NCBI GenBank assembly: GCA_963667815.1
Contig: OY764021.1
DNA length: 64,000 bases
Origin: Saccharicrinis sp963667815
GTDB lineage: Bacteria; Bacteroidota; Bacteroidia; Bacteroidales; Marinilabiliaceae
Reading direction: 5' to 3' (one strand)
The notes under the pieces: model-generated
Database searches by the model: none
What the model saw: only the letters and a program-made list of their open reading frames with translations
What the model was told of the DNA's origin: nothing
Part shown: positions 29,629 through 39,441 of the stretch, piece after piece
Numbering within the stretch: position 1 is the stretch's first letter
Layout: each line of letters begins with the position of its first letter
Position numbers and translations under genes: made by a program

Positions 29629-30444
29629 AAAAAAAAAATTTTGTTTCTATTAGTAGTCTGTTCGATGCTGCAATCCTGCTCGGCACAAGATTTACCTACT
29701 GAAGAGCAAGAAGATTTATTCTTCCAAGACGAATTTGAATCTTTTGATGAAAACATTTGGACAAAAGAAGTGCATGAGCCCGGATGGGTAAATCAGGAGC
29801 TGCAAGCCTACGATAAAGAACATGTTTCTGTTGGTACCGATGAAGGTAAATCAGTACTAATTATTACTGCCGAACGCAAAAACAACAAATTTTTCTCAGG
29901 ACGCGTAAACTCCAAAGGGAAAAAGAGTTTTTTGCACAGAAAAATAGAGGCCTGCATTAAACTCCCAAAAACAGGTAACGGACTTTGGCCGGCCTTTTGG
30001 TTGATGGGAAACAGTAATAAACCATGGCCACAATGTGGGGAAATAGATATCGCTGAGTGGGGCGAACGTAACGGAATTGCAACAGGCACCACTGAAACAT
30101 TTGTAAATACTGCTATCCACTATGGAGCAGACATGAATGCCGGACATAAACAAGAATACCACTATGGTAATGTTTCGCATAGCTTACAAGACGGAAAATA
30201 TCACATCTATACATTAGAATGGAACGAAAACAGTTTAACTGTAATTATTGATAATATGGAATTTTATTCGTTTGATATTAGCACAAATAGCGATAGATAC
30301 GAATATTTCCACGATAACTTCTTCATGTTATTTAATCTTGCTGTAGGAGGTGCTTTCACAGGTATTACTAACATAGACGAGATTACAGCTTTGAAAGAAG
30401 GAGAAAAAGTCAACATGTATATTGATTGGATTAAGATCTATTAA
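29626..30444 (+). CDS. GH16 endo-beta-glucanase (lipoprotein)
   Basis: 272 residues, lipobox LQSC at Cys18. A single GH16 jelly-roll domain. Catalytic motif GEIDIAEWG puts nucleophile Glu139, Asp141 and acid/base Glu144 in the bulged E-x-D-x-x-E form typical of laminarinase/lichenase-like GH16 enzymes. NGLWPAFWLMGNSNKPWPQC before it and FHTY-like DGKYHIYTLEWNENSLTVII after it are standard. It would cut internal beta-1,3 or mixed-linkage bonds at the cell surface. It is the first gene of the SusCD operon, with 18 bp to SusC, so the transporter may import beta-glucan or mixed glycans rather than xylan alone. Confidence 0.93.
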   Translation: MKKKILFLLVVCSMLQSCSAQDLPTEEQEDLFFQDEFESFDENIWTKEVHEPGWVNQELQAYDKEHVSVGTDEGKSVLIITAERKNNKFFSGRVNSKGKKSFLHRKIEACIKLPKTGNGLWPAFWLMGNSNKPWPQCGEIDIAEWGERNGIATGTTETFVNTAIHYGADMNAGHKQEYHYGNVSHSLQDGKYHIYTLEWNENSLTVIIDNMEFYSFDISTNSDRYEYFHDNFFMLFNLAVGGAFTGITNIDEITALKEGEKVNMYIDWIKIY

Positions 30445-30462
30445 ATATTAATTTGAATTTCT

Positions 30463-33400
30463 ATGAAAAGAAAAATCTGTAATTACACATTATTATGTGG
30501 ATTATTATCTCTCTGCCTATTTGGAGGCCTTGAAGAGATACAAGCAAGAGAAACGCTTTTTTCCAATATTGGAGAACAGAATCAAAAAGTGACGGGTACC
30601 GTGAGAGATGATAATGAACCTATTATAGGAGCAACAATTATTGAAAAAGGAAACCCCGGCAACGGAACCATCACTGATATCAATGGCCAATTTAATATTA
30701 GTGTTAATCCGGGCGCTACTCTTATCATTAGTTACATCGGGTACAAATCGCAAGAGGTAATAGTTGGTCAGGCTTCTTTGGATATTATTTTAGAAGAAGA
30801 TGTTCATGTAATGAATGATGTTGTAGTTACTGCTTTGGGTATTAAGAGAGAAAAAAAAGCATTAGGGTATAACGTTGCTGAGGTAAATGGAGAAGCTTTA
30901 ACAAAAGCTAAGGAAACCAATGTGATCAACTCTATGGCCGGACGAGTTCCTGGTTTAGTAGTGAGTCAAACTGCAGGAGGGCCTTCCGGTTCTACACGTG
31001 TTATTTTACGCGGTAGTACAGAAATGACTGGAAATAACCAACCGTTGTACGTAATTGATGGTATCCCTCTTGACAATACAAACTATGGTAGTGCTGGTAC
31101 GGCAGGCGGCTTTGATCTTGGAGATGGAATTTCTGGTATCAACCCGGACGACATCGAAAATATATCTTTACTAAAAGGACCAGCTGCCTCTGCTCTTTAC
31201 GGTAGCCGAGCAAGCCATGGTGTTATTCTTATTACCACAAAAAAAGCCAATGGTAAAGACAGTTTTAGTGTGGAATATAACGGAACGTTGACAATAGATA
31301 CTCAATTGGCCAAGTGGAATGATACACAAGAAACTTATGGTATGGGAAGCAATGGAACTTATAGCATCGATGCTGTATCCAACACCAATAAAAGTTGGGG
31401 ACCTAAAGCCGATGGAAGCAATTCTCTAAGATATTTTGATGGGATTGAACGTCCTTACGAAATCATACCGGACAACACATCGGGGTTTTTTCGTACCGGA
31501 ATTACTGCCAGCAACACGGCTATTGTTAGTGCCAACAGTGGTAAAACCGGAGTGCGATTTACTTTTACCGACATGCGTAACCGCGATATTGTACCGGAAA
31601 CAAACATGAGTCGCGATATTTTTAAAATACGTGCCAATACATCAATAAAAAAAGTGGATTTTGATTTTAGTGTGAATTATCTGCGTGAGGATGTAAAAAA
31701 CCGTCCAGCACTAGGTGACAGTAAATCTAACATCGGTAAAAACCTGATGACACTAGCCACTACTTATGACCAAAATTGGATAAAAACCTATCAGGATGAA
31801 AATGGAGAGTACTCCAATTGGAATGGTATGGATCCTTACAATGTAAATCCTTATTGGGATATCTATAAAAATTCCAACAACTCAAAAAAAGATCAATTCC
31901 GTCTTAGTGGAAAGGCCACTTGGAATATCAAAGAACATCTGAAGATTCAAGGTACTGTTGGTACCGAGCTCAATTGGTTCAATTTCGAAGACTTTAAAGC
32001 ACCAACTACACCAGGTTATGAAGCAGGTCGCCTTCAAAACAGTAATTTCGAAAACCGTATGTATAACGTTGAAGTACTTGCACTATATAATAACAGTTGG
32101 GGTGATTTTGACCTAAGTGCCACACTTGGAGGTAATATGTACAAAGTCGACAATCAAACAACGTTAATCACAGCTCAGGATATGCAAATTCGTGATGTTG
32201 TAGCTTTAATGAGCTTTAATGAAACGAGCATTGAACTCAATAGTTACCGCAAACAAATTAATTCGGCATACGGTGCTATTAATTTGGGATGGAAACACAT
32301 GCTTTATCTGGATGCTACCATACGTGGAGATCAGTCATCGACCCTTCCTACCGGTAATAACGTATATGTCTATCCATCTTTTTCAGGAAGCTTTGTATTC
32401 TCGGAACTATCCAATATCAAAAGCATCTTGCCATATGGAAAGCTTCGTATGTCGTGGGCACAAGTAGGTAGTGATACAGATCCATATCAGTTAGGTCTGG
32501 TGTATACCAAATCGAAATTTACTTATCCCGGTTACACCATTGGTTACATAAACAACAATACAATTCCAAATAAGGATTTAAAACCTACAAAGACCAATTC
32601 TTTTGAAATTGGTATAGATACTAAATTCCTTAAAAACCGAGTTGGACTTGATTTTACTTACTATACACAAACCAGTAAAAACCAGATTATGGGTATGGCC
32701 AGCTCGTGGACATCAGGTTACAACTACCGACTTATTAACGCCGGTGAAATTGAAAATAAAGGGATAGAGATTGCACTGAACACACGTCCTATCGAAACAG
32801 AGGACTTTTCATGGGATTTGAATGTGAATTTCTCTAAGAACAGCAACAAAGTGAAAAAGCTTGTTGATGATATGGATATGTTTGAATTGGAAAAAGCTCC
32901 ATGGCTTGATGTTCAAGTGGCAGCCAAGGTAGGAGAAAACTTTGGTTCTATTGTAGGGCCGGATTTCCAATACAATGATAATGGCGACATACTTATTGAT
33001 CCACAAACCGGTTTACCTCAATACGACAAGAGCAATCATGTGTTGGGAAATGCATCATGGGACTGGACCGGAGGAGTTACAACATCCTTAAACTACAAAA
33101 AAGTTTCGCTATCAGCAATCTTCGATGTAAAAGTGGGTGCCGACCTTTATTCCATGTCTGCCCGTGCAGCATATGAATCAGGAAAAAGTAAAGAAACAAT
33201 TGCCGGACGAGAAGATTGGTACCGATCTGAAGAACAACGTCAGGCTGCAGGCCTCGCCAGGGGATCTTCTGTCTGGAATCCAACAGGAGGTTTTGTTGCT
33301 CCAGGCGTAATTGACAATGGCGACGGAACTTATCGTGCCAATGACATTTACATCAACCCTGAAGACTATTGGATGAGTGTTGCTCGTAATGCACCCTCAA

Positions 33401-33654
33401 TGTTTATTTATGATAACTCGTATGTGAAGCTACGCGAGTTAACACTAAGCTACAGGGTTCCAAAAGAATTATTACGAAATGTTGTACAAAGCGTTACAGT
33501 ATCGTTTGTTTCGCGAAACCCTTTCATCATCTGGAAAAATATTCCAAATATAGATCCTGATTCCAATTACAACAATACCACCGGTATGGGTATGGAATAT
33601 GGTTCTTTGCCATCGCGCAGGAGCTTTGGTTGTAACGTTAATATAAAATTCTAA
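30463..33654 (+). CDS. SusC-like TonB-dependent outer-membrane transporter
   Basis: 1063 residues. A signal peptide (about 1-29) is followed by the carboxypeptidase-regulatory-like domain that marks SusC proteins (KVTGTVRDDNEPIIGATIIE, GTITDINGQFNISV, LIISYIGYKSQEV). Then come the plug (VVVTALGIKREKKALGYNV, VVSQTAGGPSGSTRVILRG, PLYVIDGIPLDN, LKGPAASALYGSRASHGVI) and a 22-strand-type barrel ending MEYGSLPSRRSFGCNVNIKF. The terminal Phe fits BAM recognition. It imports oligosaccharides across the outer membrane with TonB energy, with SusD as its lid. The SusD start lies 41 bp downstream. Confidence 0.97.
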   Translation: MKRKICNYTLLCGLLSLCLFGGLEEIQARETLFSNIGEQNQKVTGTVRDDNEPIIGATIIEKGNPGNGTITDINGQFNISVNPGATLIISYIGYKSQEVIVGQASLDIILEEDVHVMNDVVVTALGIKREKKALGYNVAEVNGEALTKAKETNVINSMAGRVPGLVVSQTAGGPSGSTRVILRGSTEMTGNNQPLYVIDGIPLDNTNYGSAGTAGGFDLGDGISGINPDDIENISLLKGPAASALYGSRASHGVILITTKKANGKDSFSVEYNGTLTIDTQLAKWNDTQETYGMGSNGTYSIDAVSNTNKSWGPKADGSNSLRYFDGIERPYEIIPDNTSGFFRTGITASNTAIVSANSGKTGVRFTFTDMRNRDIVPETNMSRDIFKIRANTSIKKVDFDFSVNYLREDVKNRPALGDSKSNIGKNLMTLATTYDQNWIKTYQDENGEYSNWNGMDPYNVNPYWDIYKNSNNSKKDQFRLSGKATWNIKEHLKIQGTVGTELNWFNFEDFKAPTTPGYEAGRLQNSNFENRMYNVEVLALYNNSWGDFDLSATLGGNMYKVDNQTTLITAQDMQIRDVVALMSFNETSIELNSYRKQINSAYGAINLGWKHMLYLDATIRGDQSSTLPTGNNVYVYPSFSGSFVFSELSNIKSILPYGKLRMSWAQVGSDTDPYQLGLVYTKSKFTYPGYTIGYINNNTIPNKDLKPTKTNSFEIGIDTKFLKNRVGLDFTYYTQTSKNQIMGMASSWTSGYNYRLINAGEIENKGIEIALNTRPIETEDFSWDLNVNFSKNSNKVKKLVDDMDMFELEKAPWLDVQVAAKVGENFGSIVGPDFQYNDNGDILIDPQTGLPQYDKSNHVLGNASWDWTGGVTTSLNYKKVSLSAIFDVKVGADLYSMSARAAYESGKSKETIAGREDWYRSEEQRQAAGLARGSSVWNPTGGFVAPGVIDNGDGTYRANDIYINPEDYWMSVARNAPSMFIYDNSYVKLRELTLSYRVPKELLRNVVQSVTVSFVSRNPFIIWKNIPNIDPDSNYNNTTGMGMEYGSLPSRRSFGCNVNIKF

Positions 33655-33695
33655 GCGAATTTTTATTTTAATTCATTAACTAAGAATATTAAACA

Positions 33696-35369
33696 ATGAA
33701 ATACAATCTATTATATATTGCAATAATATTAATGGTATCAACCATGTTCTTTACCGCTTGCAGTGACGAGTACATGGAAGATTTGAATACTGATCCTTCG
33801 AAGGCAGCCACAATTGATCCTAATGCCCAGCTAACCTCAGCTCAATTACAAACTTATGGAGACCTGGGTATGGTTGAGATTTATCGTAGCTACCTTTATT
33901 CGTTCAATCAGCAACTTATGGGATGTTGGAATACCACAAATTTTGGTGGTCGACACACACAAGATAACAGTGAGATGAGCCGTATATGGACTACCTTTTA
34001 TACAACATCCATCAAAAATATTACTGATGCCGAGTACCATACAGCTAATGATCCTTTAAAGGTTAATATTAATTCGGCCTTACGTATATACCGAGTTTAC
34101 CTGATGTCCATAATTACAGATATTTATGGAGATGTACCATATAGTGAAGCCGGCAAGGGTTTTCTTGAAGAAAACTTCAATCCTCGTTATGACACACAGG
34201 AAGAGATATACAATGATTTTTTTATTGAACTGAGTGAAGCTGTTAATAGCTTTGATGCCAGCCAAGATAAAATTACAGGTGATATAATTTACAACGGTGA
34301 TTTAGCAAAATGGAAAAAGCTTGGCAATTCGCTTCGTTTGCGTTACGCTATGCGAATCTCTGATGCAGCACCGCAAAAAGCACAGGAAGAGTTTGAAAAT
34401 GCACTGCAAGCCGATGGCGGTATTATTGAAAAAGGCAGTGAAGACGCTCTTATCAAATATATAAATATAGCATTGAGTTTTGGACAAGAGGCTTATACTG
34501 ATTACCGCGGTAATGCGTTATCGCAAATTCTATTTGGTAATGATCCTGCTAATAATCCAAGCTATCTATGTTCAACATTGTTCAATCAGCTCAATAACAC
34601 AGGGGATCCACGTACTTTCAGAATCGCACGTTTTTATTACGATGGGCTTATGAGTGCTACAAGTACTGACAATCGTATAGATTTAACGGATGAAATGATC
34701 TCCAAAGGTATACCTTTTCAACCACGTGATCCGGGAGCTTTCTCTTGGGAACCCTGGCCAACCGGTTACGACAGTGATATTTTGATTGCATTGGCTGAGA
34801 ATAACAGCTCAATTTCATCCTCTGTGAATAGAGAAACTGAACCAAAGCTTGCTAATAATTTTCTTAAAAGTGACAATCCAGGGGTTATCATCACTTCTGC
34901 AGAAGTTAAACTTCTATTAGCAGAGGCTTGTTTGAAAGGATGGAATGTTGGAGGTGCATCCATTAATGACTTATATAGACAAGGAGTACGTGCAGCTATG
35001 GACTTTCTGACCGATAATTATAATTGTGAGACGGTATCTGAGAGTGATTTTGATACTTTCTTCCCTAATATTAGTTTAGGTTACACTGATGAACAAAAAA
35101 AGCAAGCCATTAACACACAAGCATGGATTTTACATCTTACAAATCCTGCAGAATGTTGGGCCAACCTGCGTCGTTCAGGATTCCCTGCGCTCAATTCTCC
35201 TGAATATTATGGCTTTGGTCAGTTCCTAACCGGAGGTACTGAAATTCCGGTACGCCTATGTTATCCTGTACTTGAATCGTCATACAACAAAGAAAATTAC
35301 AACGAAGCTTTATCCCGAATGGGAGGAACAGACAATTGGCATACACAAATGTGGTGGAATAATAAATAA
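33696..35369 (+). CDS. SusD-like surface glycan-binding lipoprotein
   Basis: 557 residues, lipobox FTAC at Cys22 (TMFFTACSDEYMEDLNTDPS). The sequence fits the SusD/RagB superfamily branch often annotated SusD-like 2: YSFNQQLMGCWNTTNFGG, LRIYRVYLMSIITDIYGDVPYSEA, YNGDLAKWKKLGNSLRLRYAMR, VKLLLAEACLKG and an Ala/Trp-rich end with PVRLCYPVLESSYN. The helices are of the TPR kind. It caps the SusC barrel and captures glycan on the cell surface. It is directly downstream of SusC, the usual order. Confidence 0.95.
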   Translation: MKYNLLYIAIILMVSTMFFTACSDEYMEDLNTDPSKAATIDPNAQLTSAQLQTYGDLGMVEIYRSYLYSFNQQLMGCWNTTNFGGRHTQDNSEMSRIWTTFYTTSIKNITDAEYHTANDPLKVNINSALRIYRVYLMSIITDIYGDVPYSEAGKGFLEENFNPRYDTQEEIYNDFFIELSEAVNSFDASQDKITGDIIYNGDLAKWKKLGNSLRLRYAMRISDAAPQKAQEEFENALQADGGIIEKGSEDALIKYINIALSFGQEAYTDYRGNALSQILFGNDPANNPSYLCSTLFNQLNNTGDPRTFRIARFYYDGLMSATSTDNRIDLTDEMISKGIPFQPRDPGAFSWEPWPTGYDSDILIALAENNSSISSSVNRETEPKLANNFLKSDNPGVIITSAEVKLLLAEACLKGWNVGGASINDLYRQGVRAAMDFLTDNYNCETVSESDFDTFFPNISLGYTDEQKKQAINTQAWILHLTNPAECWANLRRSGFPALNSPEYYGFGQFLTGGTEIPVRLCYPVLESSYNKENYNEALSRMGGTDNWHTQMWWNNK

Positions 35370-35375
35370 AGAAAA

Positions 35376-35644
35376 ATATATGAGCCATGAGGGATATTTC
35401 TCCCATATAGGGATGATTGTTCTTCGCGAGTTCTAAATGACCTATGAAAATCAAATTATAAACACATGAAACACCCATATAAAAGATCTTTGCACAGGAA
35501 GATAATTTTATTTTGGGTGTTCCATACGGTCATTAATAATAAATTACACTAATATAAAACGAGCCTAGAGAATGCTCTTCTCACCCACGATAATGATTTT
35601 TGGCGAGTTTTATGTGACCATAAAGAACAAAATTAAAACACATG
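35376..35644 (+). repeat. Tandem array of three 90-bp leader repeats
   Basis: Three consecutive diverged copies occur at about 35376-35465, 35466-35553 and 35554-35644. Equivalent half-sites recur with periods of about 91 and 88 bp (TGAG at 35381, CACC at 35472, CGAG at 35560). Copy 1 has GAGCCATGA, TTCTCCCA and CGCGAGTTC. Copy 2 has ATGAAACACCCAT, TTTGCACAGGAA and GGGTGTTCCATACGGTC. Copy 3 has AACGAGCC, TTCTCACCCACGA and TTGGCGAGTTTTATGTGACC. The third ends at the ATG of the surface lipoprotein (35642). Copy 2 contains a 28-codon frame that is probably fortuitous. Confidence 0.8.
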
Positions 35645-36898
35645 AAAAAAATATATTTTATACTACTTGGTATAGTTGCTTTGAATTTGGCATTCACAGC
35701 ATGTAGTGAGGAAGATTCTTTTTCAACAGCAACAAGCAACGATGAACCGAGAATATTGGATCCTATTTTTCCTGACAGGGTAAATGGTGAGTTACATGTT
35801 ATCTCAACAATAAGCAGAGATGCTAACCTTACCATGACGTTGACCGTAACACCGGCCGATTATACTACCGTGGTATGGATAATTGATGGCAATGAAGTAC
35901 AAACCGGAACAGAATTAGATATCAATTTAAATGCCGGAACATATCATTTTAAGGTGGTTGTATCTACTTCAGAAGGTAAATCAACCTATCGCGAGGGACT
36001 TGTACAAGTGAATCCGTTAGCTGGTGATCCCTGGGCTACAGAAATTGGCTTAGAGCGTATCATCACCTCAAATATACCTGCACGTCTTTATGGAGAAAAC
36101 CTTAGTAGTGTTAATGGTTTGATGATTGACGGCATAAGCATTACAAACATCAACTATATAGAAGCTGAAGAGAATAACTATATAGAATATGAAGTTCCAG
36201 GTGAGATACAGGAAGGTGAACATAGGGTAGTTTTATTAGATGCCGAAGGTAATGAATATGGAGGTAACCCGGTTACTGTAACCAATGCATCACTTATTAC
36301 TTCAGGGGCAGCAAGAACTAATGCTAACAGAGAGTGGCTCATGAGCGGTATTAATCTTGATCAAATTTCTTCAATGATCATAAATGGTGAAGTCATCACT
36401 GAATTTACTCAACAATCTGCTACTGAAATTGCATTTATTTGCCCTGCCTTTGAGGATGGAGAATACAGTTTAGTTGGGAAAACAGTGAGCGGAGAAGATG
36501 TAGAATTCTATAACTCGGGAGTTATAACAACGGAACAAACTGTTACTGTTTCTTCAACTACAGTCCTTTGGGAAGGGCACCACTACGTATCGTGGGATCT
36601 TGCTGACGATAATCCGAATAAGACTTTCAACCTAATTGATGCTGAAGTATTTGCTTCTCTAAAGGCAGGAGCTGTATTAAGTATCAACTATTCCGTAGCA
36701 CCTGAAGCTGAATATCATCAACTTCGCACCGCTACCGGTTGGTGGAACGATTTGCCCGGTACATCGGCAATAGATTTTTCAGAAAACGGAGTGAAAGATG
36801 TTATACTTACACAAGAAGTGTTGGATAAGATTCAGGCAGAAGCCGGGTTCATTTGTATAGGACATGGTTACTATGTTGATATGGTATCTGTACAGTAA
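35642..36898 (+). CDS. Surface glycan-binding-protein-like lipoprotein
   Basis: 418 residues, lipobox FTAC at Cys21, followed by an acidic Ser/Glu-rich segment that fits a surface-export signal. Residues about 40-125 look like a PKD/Ig-type fold (VWIIDGNEVQTG, NAGTYHFKVVVSTSEGKS). Two IPT/Ig-like repeats follow (ARLYGENLSSVNGLMIDG, LMSGINLDQISSMIING). The C-terminal 120 residues form a beta-rich module with exposed aromatics (LWEGHHYVSWDL, LRTATGWWNDLPGT), the probable glycan-binding end. No catalytic motif is seen. The position after SusD is where non-catalytic surface glycan-binding proteins usually sit. Function is inferred from architecture and place. Confidence 0.78.
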   Translation: MKKIYFILLGIVALNLAFTACSEEDSFSTATSNDEPRILDPIFPDRVNGELHVISTISRDANLTMTLTVTPADYTTVVWIIDGNEVQTGTELDINLNAGTYHFKVVVSTSEGKSTYREGLVQVNPLAGDPWATEIGLERIITSNIPARLYGENLSSVNGLMIDGISITNINYIEAEENNYIEYEVPGEIQEGEHRVVLLDAEGNEYGGNPVTVTNASLITSGAARTNANREWLMSGINLDQISSMIINGEVITEFTQQSATEIAFICPAFEDGEYSLVGKTVSGEDVEFYNSGVITTEQTVTVSSTTVLWEGHHYVSWDLADDNPNKTFNLIDAEVFASLKAGAVLSINYSVAPEAEYHQLRTATGWWNDLPGTSAIDFSENGVKDVILTQEVLDKIQAEAGFICIGHGYYVDMVSVQ

Positions 36899-36966
36899 TA
36901 GCCTGAATTCGACTCTAAATTTTGGATTACAACATAGAAGGTTAATAAGACTTTATTGAAACATTT

Positions 36967-37005
36967 ATTAATCCCGACAGGCAATTGTTTGTGGGGATTA
37001 ATTTT
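36967..37005 (+). terminator. Candidate rho-independent terminator after the SusCD operon
   Basis: A perfect 9-bp stem (ATTAATCCC at 36967-36975, GGGATTAAT at 36994-37002) with an 18-base loop, followed by a short T run. It lies 70 bp after the last gene of the operon. The loop is long and the T tract short. Confidence 0.5.
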
Positions 37006-37105
37006 ATACAGAAAATCGAAATGAAAAATTTGGAATAAGAAATTGATATCGTTTTAACATTTAAAAATATTAGTATTAAACTAGATAGATCAAAATTGAG
37101 ATATA

Positions 37106-39292
37106 ATGTACAGAATGAGAAGATTATTGACATGCATATTTTTGTTTGGAGTAACTATGGTAAATGCTCAGGTTACAGAGGATACAAAAATGGAACAACG
37201 TATAGATGCGATCATAAAGCAATTGTCATTAGATGAAAAAATTGCCATGTGTCATGCACAATCCAAATTTAGTATACCCGGAGTAGAACGGTTGGGAATT
37301 CCGGAGCTATGGATGTCTGACGGACCGCATGGAGTGAGAGGAGAAATAAATTGGGACGACTGGGGATATGCTAACTGGACAAATGATTCAATTACTGCTT
37401 TTCCAGCATTAACCTGTTTGGCTGCCACATTTAATCCCGAATTATCATACGAATACGGGGTTGCTATTGGAGAAGAAGCGAGATACAGAAAGAAAGACGT
37501 GCTTTTAGGACCAGGAGTAAATATTTACCGAACTCCATTGAATGGCAGAAACTTTGAATACATGGGAGAAGATCCTTATTTAGCCTCTGTTATGGTAGTT
37601 CCTTATATTAAAGGAGTTCAAGATAATGGCGTGGCTGCTTGTGTTAAACATTATGCTTTAAATAATCAGGAAGAGTGGAGAATGCATATTAATGTTAATG
37701 TTAGTGACAGAGCATTACATGAAATTTATTTGCCGGCATTTAAAGCTGCGGTTATTGAAGGTGAAGTTTGGTCTATAATGGGAGCTTATAATCAATTCAG
37801 AGGTCAGCAATGTTGTCATAATGAAATCCTGTTAAATAAAATACTGAAAGAAGATTGGGCATTTGATGGTGCTGTAATTACGGATTGGGGTGGTGCTCAT
37901 GATACTAAAGAAGCTGCTTTAAATGGATTAGATATTGAAATGGGAACTTGGACAAACGGTTTAACTGCTTCAGCTAAATTTGCATATGATGACTATTTCT
38001 TAGCAAAACCATTTAAAAAGATGATTCAGGATGGAGAAATGGAAGAAGCTGTATTGGATGATAAGGTTCGTCGAATCCTACGTTTGATGATAAGAACCAA
38101 TATGAATTCAAGTCGTACGTTTGGCAAAATGAATACTGAAGAGCACTCACAGATAGCCTATAAAGTGGCTACTGAAGGTGTTGTACTACTGAAAAATAAA
38201 GAACACTTTTTTCCAATAGATTCAAATACTAATATGACTATTGCAGTTATTGGAGAAAATGCAATTCGTTCTATGACAATTGGTGGTGGTTCATCAGAAC
38301 TTAAGGCAAAATATGAGATATCTCCACTTGAAGGAATAAAAAAACAATTTAAGAATGCAACTATTATCCATTCAATGGGATATGCCTCAGGCCCTTCGGT
38401 TTATGGAAGAGAAATTCTTTCAGTTTTAGATGCCGATTCTTTAGTAAATGCTGCTTTAAGTGCAGCATCAAAAGCTGATATGGTATTATTTATCGGAGGT
38501 TTAAATAAAAATCATTATCAGGATTGTGAAGGCGGAGATCGTAAGAATTATCAATTACCATTTGGGCAAGATGAACTTTTAGACAAAATAATAAATGTAA
38601 ACCCTAAAGTTGGTGTTGTATTAATAAGTGGAAATTCAGTTGAAATGCCTTGGTTAAGTAAGGTTAATGGTTTAATTCAATCATGGTACAATGGTAGTGA
38701 AGCAGGAAATGCTTTAGCTGATGTATTAATAGGAAAAGTTAATCCCTCAGGTAAGTTACCATTTTCTTATCCAGTAAAATTAGAAGATAATGCAGCTCAT
38801 CATTTTGGAGAACTTTCTTATCCTGGAGATAGTGTAAATCAATATTATAAAGAAGGTATTTTTTTAGGTTATCGTTGGTTTGATTCTAAGAAAATAAAGC
38901 CTCAGTTTGCGTTTGGTTACGGATTATCATATACAAATTTTGAAATCTCAGGTTTAGCATTGGATAAAACAGATTATTCAGAATCAGATGTTATTAAAGT
39001 AAGTTGTAAGGTGAAAAATACTGGCACTTTAGATGGATCTGAAGTGGTTCAGGTTTATATTGGAAAACCAAAGTCTAAGGTTGAAAGAGCACTAAAAGAA
39101 TTAAAAGGATTTAAAAAATTAAATCTAAAAGAAGGTGAAACAAAAACTATAACAATAGAAATACCTATTGATAAGCTCAAATATTACGATGAGTCTATTT
39201 CTGATTGGAAACTTGAAAAAGGTGATTATGTGATTTATCTCGGTAATTCTTCAAATAATATCATTGAAAAAGCTAAATTTAATATTCAATAA
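37106..39292 (+). CDS. GH3 beta-glucosidase-type enzyme
   Basis: 728 residues with signal peptide MRRLLTCIFLFGVTMVNAQ. The Met at 37115 is an alternative start three codons in. The GH3 N-domain has LWMSDGPHGVRGE, YRTPLNGRNFEYMGEDPYL, CVKHYALNNQEEWRM and nucleophile Asp260 in GAVITDWGGAH. The C-domain has MTIGGGSSELKAKYEISPLE and WYNGSEAGNALADVL. The Fn3-like tail has GSEVVQVYIGKP. ITDWGG with SDGPHG is typical of beta-glucosidases, unlike the xylosidase-like GH3 at 19640. It stands alone on the plus strand between the SusCD terminator and a bidirectional terminator, and its codon use is AT-richer than that of the genes before it. Confidence 0.93.
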   Translation: MYRMRRLLTCIFLFGVTMVNAQVTEDTKMEQRIDAIIKQLSLDEKIAMCHAQSKFSIPGVERLGIPELWMSDGPHGVRGEINWDDWGYANWTNDSITAFPALTCLAATFNPELSYEYGVAIGEEARYRKKDVLLGPGVNIYRTPLNGRNFEYMGEDPYLASVMVVPYIKGVQDNGVAACVKHYALNNQEEWRMHINVNVSDRALHEIYLPAFKAAVIEGEVWSIMGAYNQFRGQQCCHNEILLNKILKEDWAFDGAVITDWGGAHDTKEAALNGLDIEMGTWTNGLTASAKFAYDDYFLAKPFKKMIQDGEMEEAVLDDKVRRILRLMIRTNMNSSRTFGKMNTEEHSQIAYKVATEGVVLLKNKEHFFPIDSNTNMTIAVIGENAIRSMTIGGGSSELKAKYEISPLEGIKKQFKNATIIHSMGYASGPSVYGREILSVLDADSLVNAALSAASKADMVLFIGGLNKNHYQDCEGGDRKNYQLPFGQDELLDKIINVNPKVGVVLISGNSVEMPWLSKVNGLIQSWYNGSEAGNALADVLIGKVNPSGKLPFSYPVKLEDNAAHHFGELSYPGDSVNQYYKEGIFLGYRWFDSKKIKPQFAFGYGLSYTNFEISGLALDKTDYSESDVIKVSCKVKNTGTLDGSEVVQVYIGKPKSKVERALKELKGFKKLNLKEGETKTITIEIPIDKLKYYDESISDWKLEKGDYVIYLGNSSNNIIEKAKFNIQ

Positions 39293-39380
39293 CCATGCTA
39301 AAACATTGTTATATTTACTTTTAAAATATTATTCAAATCAATGATTTCTTTCGCATAAATAATTGAAAATTATAAAAATA

Positions 39381-39441
39381 TTACCTTTGGGGAATATACA
39401 AGTTGGTTAGTTTAATAGATTTAGATTTCCCCAACAGGTAA
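39381..39441. repeat. Imperfect inverted repeat downstream of GH3
   Basis: TTACCTTTGGGGAA (39381-39394) pairs with TTCCCCAACAGGTAA (39427-39441), 14 pairs with one bulged base and a 32-base loop. It could be a folded transcript end or the trace of a small mobile element. Nothing else in the 39293-39676 spacer is recognisable. Confidence 0.5.

Noticed and set aside
35466..35552. 28-codon frame in the second unit of the tandem leader array
   Set aside because: It is not conserved in the other copies and is explained by the repeat itself.
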